Shown here: positions 55,831-62,616 of the stretch, in pieces
Numbering within the stretch: the first letter of the stretch is position 1
How the letters are laid out: each line of letters starts with the position of its first letter
Source: Paracoccaceae bacterium
GTDB taxonomy: Bacteria > Pseudomonadota > Alphaproteobacteria > Rhodobacterales > Rhodobacteraceae
Direction of reading: 5' to 3'
Length of the DNA: 64,000 nt
NCBI GenBank assembly: GCA_027489355.1
Contig: JAIXZY010000035.1
Span: 1 to 64,000 of the forward strand
Made by a program: the position numbers and the translations under genes
The notes under the pieces: generated by a model
The model's database searches: none
The model's input: only the letters and a program-made list of their open reading frames with translations
Told to the model about the DNA's origin: nothing

Positions 55831-56238
55831 TCACGCTGGAACGAGCGCGACGTCTGCCAGGGTGGAACGGTCGAGATCGGCCAGGAATGCCGCCTCGGCG
55901 CTGCGCAGGCGGGCCTTCAGCCGGCATCGCCCGTGTATTCGGCAGCTTCCGCCGTCGCCTGCGAAGCAGTCGACCAGCGGCTGGCCGTTCTCAAGCAGGC
56001 GGACCACGGCGCCAAGGCGGATGTCCTCGGGCGATCTGGCAAGCATCGCTCCTCCACCCGCGCCGCGCCGGGTAGTCAGGTAGCCGCCACGGGTCAGGGT
56101 CTGCACGATCTTGGCCAGGTGATGCCGGGACAGCCCGAAGGCGTCGGCCAGTTCCGCAGTGGAGACCCCCCGCTCGGGCTGCGCGGCCATCCGCATCAGG
56201 ATCCGCAGGCCGTAATCGGTGAACGACGTCAGACGCAT
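55831..56238 (-). CDS. nsrR: Rrf2-family NO-responsive regulator NsrR
   Basis: A 135-aa Rrf2 regulator started at the ATG at 56238 (MRLTSFTDYGLRILMRMAAQ). The winged helix is STAELADAFGLSRHHLAKIVQTLTRGGYL. Three cysteines in CFAGDGGSCRIHGRC would hold an NO-sensitive Fe-S cluster. The spacing C-x7-C-x5-C is slightly longer than in E. coli NsrR. A candidate NsrR operator lies just upstream. Confidence 0.9.
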   Translation of the reverse strand: MRLTSFTDYGLRILMRMAAQPERGVSTAELADAFGLSRHHLAKIVQTLTRGGYLTTRRGAGGGAMLARSPEDIRLGAVVRLLENGQPLVDCFAGDGGSCRIHGRCRLKARLRSAEAAFLADLDRSTLADVALVPA

Positions 56239-56250
56239 GGCGACCCATGA

Positions 56251-56271
56251 ATGCGCATTTACAATGCGGAT
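56251..56271. promoter_or_regulatory. Candidate NsrR operator
   Basis: ATGCGCATT-TAC-AATGCGGAT is an inverted repeat with 8 of 9 paired positions, resembling the ATGCATTT-type half-sites of NsrR. It lies 13 bp upstream of nsrR and 66 bp upstream of the divergent nitronate monooxygenase gene. Confidence 0.6.
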
Positions 56272-56336
56272 TATCAGGCCCAGACTGGATTGCAAGCGGA
56301 ACCGGCTCGCGTTCCATCGGCATGGGAGAACCCAGC

Positions 56337-57332
56337 ATGCTTCGGACCCCGCTCTGTGATCTTCTTGGCTGCGAGGTGCCGGTCCTGCTGGCCGGGATGG
56401 GCGGCGTGGCGCGGTCCGAACTGGCCGTGGCGGTCGCCCAGGCCGGGGGCTTCGCGATGCTTGGCATGGTGCGGGAACCGCCCGCGCTGATCGAGGCCGA
56501 GGTGAAGGCCTTTCGCGCAGCCAGCAACCGGCCGTTTGCGGTGAACGTGATCCCCTCGGCCACCGATCCGGGGCTTCTGGACCGGCAGATCGGCCTGTGC
56601 CTTGACCTGGGCGTACGGGCCTTCACCTTCTTCTGGGACCCGATGCCCGAAGTCATCGAGCGCGTCAAACGCGCGGGCTGCCTGGTGCTGCACCAGGTCG
56701 GCACCGTCGCGGCGGCCGAGCAGGCCGAGGGTGCCGGCGCCGATGTCATCATCACCCAGGGGATCGAGGCCGGGGGGCATGTCCACGGCCGGATCGGGGC
56801 ATTCGCGCTGGCCGAGGCCGTGCTGGACCGGGCGAAGGTCCCGGTGGTGGTGTCGGGCGGCATCGGTTCGGGCCGGGGCTTGGCGGCGGCGTTGGCGATG
56901 GGGGCGCAGGGGGTGCAATGCGGGACGGCGTTCCTTGCCACGCATGAGGCCTGGGCGCATGACTACCACAAGCAGCGGGTGGTTCAGGCCGCCGGGGGCG
57001 ACACGGTGCTGACCGATGTCTTTGTGCTGAACTGGCCCAAGGGCGCCGCGGTGCGGGTGATCGGCAACAGCATCACCGAGCGGCTGGGCGACGACCTGAT
57101 GGGCCACGACCCCGACGCCCTGCCCCGCGAGCCGATTGCCGAGGATTCGGGTCAGCCGCTGCTGCGCTATTCCACCGACTCGCCCATGCGGCACACCACC
57201 GGCTCGCTGGAGGAGATGGCGCTTTACGCGGGTCAGGGCGCGGGAGTGATCCGCGACGTGGTCCCCGCGGCCGAGCGGTTGCGCCGGATCGTGGCGGAAG
57301 CCCAGGCTTGTCTGGCAAGGCTGCCGCGATGA
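56337..57332 (+). CDS. Nitronate monooxygenase family (2-nitropropane dioxygenase-like)
   Basis: A 331-aa FMN-binding TIM barrel started at the ATG at 56337, with GGGAGAA 9 nt upstream. LCDLLGCEVPVLLAGMGGVARSELAVAVAQAGGFAMLG, DVIITQGIEAGGHVHG and VVSGGIGSGRGLAAALAMGAQGVQCGTAFLAT are family signatures. These enzymes oxidise nitronates such as propionate-3-nitronate. Its place behind an NsrR-type operator suggests induction by NO or nitro stress. It overlaps the next gene by 4 nt (ATGA). Confidence 0.9.
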   Translation: MLRTPLCDLLGCEVPVLLAGMGGVARSELAVAVAQAGGFAMLGMVREPPALIEAEVKAFRAASNRPFAVNVIPSATDPGLLDRQIGLCLDLGVRAFTFFWDPMPEVIERVKRAGCLVLHQVGTVAAAEQAEGAGADVIITQGIEAGGHVHGRIGAFALAEAVLDRAKVPVVVSGGIGSGRGLAAALAMGAQGVQCGTAFLATHEAWAHDYHKQRVVQAAGGDTVLTDVFVLNWPKGAAVRVIGNSITERLGDDLMGHDPDALPREPIAEDSGQPLLRYSTDSPMRHTTGSLEEMALYAGQGAGVIRDVVPAAERLRRIVAEAQACLARLPR

Positions 57333-57982
57333 ACGGGCGCTGCACCTCGCCTCCCTGCCTGGCCGAAGGGTTCGACCCGTCGGACACCGATCAGGACCAG
57401 GCCCGGGACGTGGCGCGCTGGCGCAAGGCGGAACGCCAGCGCCTGCGGGCCGAACGCGACGTGTTGACCGTGGCGGAACGGCAGGCGGCCGGGGCGGCAA
57501 TCGGCGAGACGCTGGTGGCGTTCCTGCGCGACAGGTTCGGCGATCTGCGCGGCCGGGTGTTCTCGGGCTACTGGCCAATCAAGGGGGAACCCGATCTGCG
57601 CCCGGTCCTTGCCGACCTGCACGCGGCGGGCGCACGGGTGGCGCTGCCGCTGGTCGAGGTGAAGCAGGCCCCCCTCGTCTTCCGCCGCTGGACGCCCGAG
57701 ACGCGGATGGTCCGGGGTGACTGGAACATCCCGGTTCCCCCGCCCGAGGCGGAGGTGGTTGTGCCGGAGATCGCCCTCGCCCCCGTCGTCGGCTGGACGG
57801 ATGACGCCTACCGGCTGGGATATGGGGGCGGTTACTTCGACCGGACGCTGGCGGCGCTGTCTCCCCGCCCCTTCACCATCGGCATCGGCTTCCTGTCGGC
57901 GCGGCTGGCGACGATCTTCCCGCAGCCGCACGACATCCGGCTCGACGCGATCCTGACCGAGGCCGGGCTCGCCTCAGCCTGA
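57329..57982 (+). CDS. 5-formyltetrahydrofolate cyclo-ligase family protein
   Basis: A 217-aa protein started at the ATG at 57329, overlapping the upstream stop by 4 nt. The core is KAERQRLRAERDVL, FSGYWPIKGEPDLRP, and the ATP-binding GYGGGYFDRTLAAL. It lacks part of the usual N-terminus and has a roughly 35-residue N-terminal extension (CTSPPCLAEGFDPSD). It would convert 5-formyl-THF to 5,10-methenyl-THF. Its end overlaps the convergent LysR gene. Confidence 0.88.
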   Translation: MNGRCTSPPCLAEGFDPSDTDQDQARDVARWRKAERQRLRAERDVLTVAERQAAGAAIGETLVAFLRDRFGDLRGRVFSGYWPIKGEPDLRPVLADLHAAGARVALPLVEVKQAPLVFRRWTPETRMVRGDWNIPVPPPEAEVVVPEIALAPVVGWTDDAYRLGYGGGYFDRTLAALSPRPFTIGIGFLSARLATIFPQPHDIRLDAILTEAGLASA

Positions 57983-58879
57983 CGCCTCGGCCAGCGAGGC
58001 CACGAGGTTCTGCGCCAGATAGTCCAGCAGCGCCCGCGTCCGTCGCGCCATCCGGCGCTGCGCCAGGTGGACGGCGTGAATGTCCAGTTGCGGTCCCCGG
58101 ACCTGCGGCAGGACATGCTCCAGCAGGCCCGCGGACAGGCCCTGTTGCACGACATAGTCGGGGCAAAAGGCGATCCCTTCGCCCAGCACCGCGAGATCGC
58201 GCGCGGCCCGGGCGCTGTTGACCAGGAAATGCCCTGTGACCGGCACGCGGTGCAGGGTGCCATCCTCGACCAGCGGCCACGCCCCGTCGCCCCGCAGGTT
58301 GGTGTCGCGGATGCAGGCATGGTCGGAAAGGTGGGCCAGCGTCTGCGGCCGGCCGGCGCGGTCCAGGTAGGCGGGCGCGGCGACCAGCATCAGCCCGATC
58401 TGCCCCAGCTTCCGCGCCACCAGCGCCGAATCCTCCAGCCGCCCGATACGGATCGCCACGTCGATGCCTTCCGCCGCAAGGTCGACGTAGCGATCCGACA
58501 GGCGCAGGTCGATGGTCAGGTCGGGATGCGCCGCCCGGAACCGCCGCAGAAGCGGGACCAGGAACAGCTCGCCATGCGTGACCGAGGCCGACAGGCGGAT
58601 CGTGCCGGACAGGCCCCGCCGCTCTTCACGCAGGGACGCGGTCATCTCGTCCAGCTGCTCCAGCCAGCCGGGCAGCGTCTGCATCAGCTGCTCGCCCGCC
58701 GCGGTCAGGCCCAGCCGACGGGTGGTGCGGTGCAGAAGCCGGGTGCCGAGGCGGGCTTCGAGTTCGGCCATGTATTTCGAGGCAAGCTTCGGCGACAGGC
58801 CCAACCGCTCTCCCGCGCCAGAGAAAGAGCCGGTTTCCACCGCCGCCACCAATACGCGCAGGCCATCCAGCATGTCCAT
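57974..58879 (-). CDS. LysR-family transcriptional regulator
   Basis: A 301-aa regulator started at the ATG at 58879 (MDMLDGLRVLVAAVETGSFSGAGERLGLSPKLASKYMAELE); the 810-aa track ORF is a false extension. The DNA-binding helix is followed by a periplasmic-binding-like effector domain (GTIRLSASVTHGELFLVPLLRRF). It belongs to the subgroup near quinone/electrophile regulators. It is divergent from doxX and the glutathionyl-hydroquinone reductase gene, which it probably controls. Confidence 0.9.
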   Translation of the reverse strand: MDMLDGLRVLVAAVETGSFSGAGERLGLSPKLASKYMAELEARLGTRLLHRTTRRLGLTAAGEQLMQTLPGWLEQLDEMTASLREERRGLSGTIRLSASVTHGELFLVPLLRRFRAAHPDLTIDLRLSDRYVDLAAEGIDVAIRIGRLEDSALVARKLGQIGLMLVAAPAYLDRAGRPQTLAHLSDHACIRDTNLRGDGAWPLVEDGTLHRVPVTGHFLVNSARAARDLAVLGEGIAFCPDYVVQQGLSAGLLEHVLPQVRGPQLDIHAVHLAQRRMARRTRALLDYLAQNLVASLAEASG

Positions 58880-58993
58880 GTCGGCACCATTCGGAACAAT
58901 ATGGCGAAAGACATACCACATCATCGCCGTTTTCGCCAGGACCAGAAGGGAGCATATCGGGGGCACCAAACGTTCCCCCGAAGGAGACCCGAC

Positions 58994-59419
58994 ATGATCG
59001 ACCTGAAAACTGCCCCCTACGCCGTGACCGCCCTGCGCGTGACCACGGGCGCTCTGTTCCTGTACCACGGCCTGGTGAAGTACTTCGTCTTCACCCCCGC
59101 CGGGACCGCCGGCTATTTCGAAAGCATCGGCCTGCCCGGCGCGCTGGGTTACCTGACCATGCTGGTCGAGATCCTGGGCGGCCTCGCACTGATCCTGGGC
59201 GTGAAGACCCGCCTCGTCTCGGCCGCGCTGGTGCCGGTGCTGCTGGGCGCTGCCTACTTCGGCCACGGCTCGGCAGGCTTCGGCTGGTCGAACGCGGGTG
59301 GCGGCTATGAATACCCGCTGATGTGGGCCGTGGTGATGGCGGCTCTGGCCGGGCTGGGCGACGGCGCGCTGGCGCTGGTTCCCGGTTCGAAAGACGCCCG
59401 CCTGGGCCAGCCCGCCTGA
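58994..59419 (+). CDS. DoxX family membrane protein
   Basis: A 141-aa four-helix inner-membrane protein started at the ATG at 58994, with AAGGAG upstream. LRVTTGALFLYHGLVKYF, LTMLVEILGGLALILGVKTRLVSAALVPVLLGAAYFGH are typical of DoxX/YphA-like proteins linked to thiol or quinone stress. It precedes the quinone reductase gene by 51 bp. Confidence 0.9.
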   Translation: MIDLKTAPYAVTALRVTTGALFLYHGLVKYFVFTPAGTAGYFESIGLPGALGYLTMLVEILGGLALILGVKTRLVSAALVPVLLGAAYFGHGSAGFGWSNAGGGYEYPLMWAVVMAALAGLGDGALALVPGSKDARLGQPA

Positions 59420-59470
59420 CGACACCTGCGCCGCCCCGGTCCGGGGCGGCGCCCTTGCAGGAGAAGAACG

Positions 59471-60436
59471 ATGCTCGTGAACGGCAAGTGGACGGCAAAC
59501 TGGCAGCCGGTGCAGGCCAAGGACGACCAGGGCCGCTTCGTGCGGCAGATCTCGTCCTTCCGCAACTGGGTCACCGCCGACGGCGCACCCGGCCCCACGG
59601 GCGCGGGCGGCTTCAAGGCCGAGGCGGGGCGCTATCGTCTGTATGTGGCGCTGATCTGCCCCTGGGCTTCGCGCACGCTGATCGCCCGCAGGCTGAAAGG
59701 GCTGGAGGCGCTGATTCCGGTCACCGTGGTCAACCCGGTCCTGACGGACGAGGGCTGGGCCTTCGGCGGCTATCCCGGAGCCGATGCCGACCCGCTGCAT
59801 GGCGCGACGCACATGCACCAGCTTTACACCCACGCCGACGCCAGCTTCACCGGCCGCGCCACGGTGCCGGTCCTGTGGGATACGGTGACGGACACGATCG
59901 TCAGCAACGAAAGCGCCGACATCGTGCGGATGTTCGACACTGCTTTCGCCGACCTCGTGCCGGGGAAGCCCGTGCTTTACCCCGCCGACCTTGCCGACCA
60001 GATCGACGCGCTGAATGCCGAGGTCTACGACAGCCTGAACAATGGCGTCTACAAGGCGGGGTTCGCCTCGACCCAGGGCCCCTATGACGAGGCGGTTGCG
60101 GGCGTGTTCAAGATGCTCGACGCGCTGGAAGACCGACTGACGGGTGATTTCCTGTTTGGCGACCGCTTCACCGAAGCCGACATCCGGCTTTTCGTGACGC
60201 TGATCCGTTTCGACGCAGCCTACCACGGCTTGTTCAAGACCAACCTGCGCCGCATCGCCGACTATCCCCGGCTGCAAGCCTATATGGAGCGGGTGCTGCG
60301 CCTGCCGGGCGTGGCCGGGACGGTGGACATCGACCACATCAAGGCCGGGTATTACTCGATCAAGGCGCTGAACCCGACGGGAATCGTCCCGGTCGGCCCC
60401 GCGCATGTGACCGAGCTTCTGGCGGCCGTGAAATGA
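59471..60436 (+). CDS. Glutathionyl-hydroquinone reductase (Xi-class GST, YqjG/PcpF family)
   Basis: A 321-aa enzyme reducing glutathionyl-hydroquinones. The catalytic Cys is in LICPWASRTLIARRLKGLE; VNPVLTDEGWAF, TVPVLWDTVTDTIVSNESADIVRMF and FLFGDRFTEADIRLFVTLIRFDAAYHGLFKTNLRRI are diagnostic. It overlaps the next gene by 4 nt. Together with doxX and the LysR gene it forms a quinone-stress module. Confidence 0.94.
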   Translation: MLVNGKWTANWQPVQAKDDQGRFVRQISSFRNWVTADGAPGPTGAGGFKAEAGRYRLYVALICPWASRTLIARRLKGLEALIPVTVVNPVLTDEGWAFGGYPGADADPLHGATHMHQLYTHADASFTGRATVPVLWDTVTDTIVSNESADIVRMFDTAFADLVPGKPVLYPADLADQIDALNAEVYDSLNNGVYKAGFASTQGPYDEAVAGVFKMLDALEDRLTGDFLFGDRFTEADIRLFVTLIRFDAAYHGLFKTNLRRIADYPRLQAYMERVLRLPGVAGTVDIDHIKAGYYSIKALNPTGIVPVGPAHVTELLAAVK

Positions 60437-60981
60437 GCCGCGTGGTCTTGCTGCACGGCGTCGGCAGCTCCGGCGCCGGGATGCGCCCGCTGGCCGATGC
60501 CCTTGGCCTGCACGACGCGCATTGCCCCGACGGTCCGGACCCCTTCGACATGGGACCGGGGCGTCAGTGGTTCTCGGTCAAGGGCGTGACCGAGGCGAAC
60601 CGGCCCGCCCGGATCGCTGCCGCCCTTCCGGGAGTGCGACAGATGATCGAAGGCCTGGGCGACCCGCGAGAGACCTTTCTTGTGGGCTTCTCGCAAGGGG
60701 CGATCCTGGCGCTGCACCTTGCGGCCGAGGGGTTGCCCGTGGCCGGCGTCGCGGCGATTGCCGGACGGCTGGCCGGGCCGATCCCGGCCCGGACGGACTG
60801 GCCGCCGGTCTGGCAGCTGCATGGCGACCGCGATGGCGTGATGCCGCTGTCCGTGGCGCAGTCGACCGAAGCCTGGCTGCGCGAAGCCGGGGCCAAGCCC
60901 AGTCTGACGGTGTTCCCCGGCCTTGGCCACACGGTCGACGCGCGCGTGCTGGAAGAGCTTCGCAAAATCCTGGCCGGGTAA
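60433..60981 (+). CDS. Alpha/beta-hydrolase (carboxylesterase/phospholipase family)
   Basis: A 182-aa hydrolase of the acyl-protein-thioesterase-like family. VVLLHGVGSSGAGM is the oxyanion region, LVGFSQGAILALH the nucleophile elbow, GDRDGVMPL the acid region and GLGHTVDAR the His. It is coupled to the quinone reductase by a 4-nt overlap, suggesting it may hydrolyse an ester from the same substrate family. Confidence 0.88.
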   Translation: MSRVVLLHGVGSSGAGMRPLADALGLHDAHCPDGPDPFDMGPGRQWFSVKGVTEANRPARIAAALPGVRQMIEGLGDPRETFLVGFSQGAILALHLAAEGLPVAGVAAIAGRLAGPIPARTDWPPVWQLHGDRDGVMPLSVAQSTEAWLREAGAKPSLTVFPGLGHTVDARVLEELRKILAG

Positions 60982-61079
60982 CGGCTAGGGCGCGTTCTCA
61001 GCAGCCTGCCAACCAAGGAAAGCGCGAGTGTCGTCCGTTCGGCCGCCGGCCGGGGACTGTTCCGTGGGGACAGCCAGGC

Positions 61080-61475
61080 TCATGCCTTGAACCGGTCATC
61101 CACCGGGACCGACAGCGCCGTCGCCAGCGCGTTGGTCTGGCTGGCGAGCGCGATGACCGCCAGAAGCTCGCCATGCATCTCGGGCGTCATCCCCTTGGCC
61201 TTCGCCCCCGCGGTGTGCGAGTGGACGCAGTAGTCGCAGCCGTTGGCCGTGGAGACGGCGACGTAGATCAGCTCCTTGACCAGCGGGTCCAGCGCGCCGG
61301 GGGCCATCACGGCCTGCACCCTGTCCCAGGTCGCCTTCAGCGTTGCCGGGTCATGCGCCAGGGCGCGCCAGAAGTTGTTCACGTAATCCGTCTGCCGCTT
61401 CGCCCGGATGTCGTCGAAGACGGCGAGGGCCTCGGCCCCCGCCTCCTCGTCCCGCAGAAGGGGGACGACTGCCAT
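61080..61475 (-). CDS. Carboxymuconolactone decarboxylase/AhpD-like protein
   Basis: A 131-aa helical protein with the AhpD motif STANGCDYCVHSHTAGAKAKGM (CxxCxxxH), indicating a redox-active pair for peroxide or thiol chemistry. It belongs to the peroxidase-related subgroup. Its start overlaps the cyclase stop by 1 nt, so it is cotranscribed with the Tat-exported cyclase. Confidence 0.9.
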   Translation of the reverse strand: MAVVPLLRDEEAGAEALAVFDDIRAKRQTDYVNNFWRALAHDPATLKATWDRVQAVMAPGALDPLVKELIYVAVSTANGCDYCVHSHTAGAKAKGMTPEMHGELLAVIALASQTNALATALSVPVDDRFKA

Positions 61476-62290
61476 TACAGCACCGCCATCACGCGGGCCG
61501 GGCCACCGGTGCCGGTCTTGTGCTTCGGCGCGCCGATGAAGACCGTGGCCCCGGTCGCTGGAAGCTGGTCAAGGTTCGCCAGGTTCTCGATCCCGAAGCG
61601 ACCACCGGGCAGCCAGCTGAAATGCACCCCGAAATCGGCCGAGTTGCCGGGGTCGAGCGACAGCGTGTCCACCCCGATGCAGGCCACGTCCATCCCGGCC
61701 AACATGTCCGTCGCCGCCTTCGAGAAGCCGGGGAAGGCCAGCTTTCCGTCCGGCGTGTTGCGGAACTCGGGCGTGCCGACCTTGGGCCCCCAGCCCGAGT
61801 TCATCGCGACGCAGGCCCCCGCCGGAATCGCGCCGTTGGCGGAAACCCAGGCTTCGATGTCGGCCGGTTCGACCATCGCGTTGGCGTCGTCCTTCGCCTT
61901 GGCCGTCACATCGACGATGCAGAGCGGGCAGACCAGCTTTTCCGGCGGAAGGTCAGCGACCGAAGTCCCGTCCTGCGTGAAGTGCAGCGGCGCGTCGATA
62001 TGGGTGCCGGTGTGTTCGTAGATCGTCAGCTTCCACAGCTGATAGCCCGAATCCGCGAATTTCACCGCGGGTTCGTACAGGATGCCCGGATTGCCGTCGA
62101 AGGTCGGAAACTCGCCGTCGTAGGCGTGGGTCAGGTCCACGACCTTCCCGGAGGCCTGCGCCAGCGCCGGCTTTGCCGTGGTCAGTCCCGAGGCCACCAC
62201 GGCCGCGGTCGTCGCGGCGGCACCCGTAAACAGCGCGCGGCGCGAGAGCATGGAGGACTTGATGCTTTCGATCAGACAGGCGTCACACAT
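61475..62290 (-). CDS. Tat-exported cyclase/kynurenine-formamidase-like metal hydrolase
   Basis: A 271-aa protein started at the ATG at 62290. A twin-arginine signal (LSRRALFTGAAATTAAVVASGL, residues about 15-36) follows a short leader with a CxxC (MCDACLIES). The metal-site motif HTGTHIDAPLHF and LVCPLCIVDVTAKA match the PF04199 cyclase family. It should act in the periplasm. The substrate is unknown. Confidence 0.88.
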   Translation of the reverse strand: MCDACLIESIKSSMLSRRALFTGAAATTAAVVASGLTTAKPALAQASGKVVDLTHAYDGEFPTFDGNPGILYEPAVKFADSGYQLWKLTIYEHTGTHIDAPLHFTQDGTSVADLPPEKLVCPLCIVDVTAKAKDDANAMVEPADIEAWVSANGAIPAGACVAMNSGWGPKVGTPEFRNTPDGKLAFPGFSKAATDMLAGMDVACIGVDTLSLDPGNSADFGVHFSWLPGGRFGIENLANLDQLPATGATVFIGAPKHKTGTGGPARVMAVL

Positions 62291-62616
62291 GGGTCGTTCT
62301 CCTGTTTCAGTTGCGTGGGACAGCGTTTCCTTGCCGCCGCTTTCCGTCAAGCGGCTTTGGAGGACGTCGTGCGGTTGCGGGGCGTCGCTGCCATGTCCAC
62401 CGGGTCCCACGCCCCGTGCCAACTGCCGGCTTGACAGGCACCCTGTGCAATTTTTCATCATCCACGATCTGGCGCGACTGCATGTTACCGGCACCTTGCG
62501 TCGTCTCAACCGAAGGTTGCTGTCCGGCGCCATCCCGAACGGCACAGGTTTAGCCTTGTGCCGTTGCGGATTTCGGGCAAACTGCCCGTCGGGCCATCGG
62601 AATGGGGAGGTGTCTG
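62291..62616. other. Divergent promoter region without a gene
   Basis: This 326-bp region separates the cyclase operon from the histidine kinase gene. A TTGACA (62431-62436) could be a -35 element for the plus strand, but no convincing -10 follows. No repeat or RNA gene was recognised. Confidence 0.5.

Noticed and set aside
57974-60406. 810-codon version of the LysR gene
   Set aside because: The N-terminal 509 residues are antisense to doxX and the hydroquinone reductase; the LysR HTH begins at 58879.
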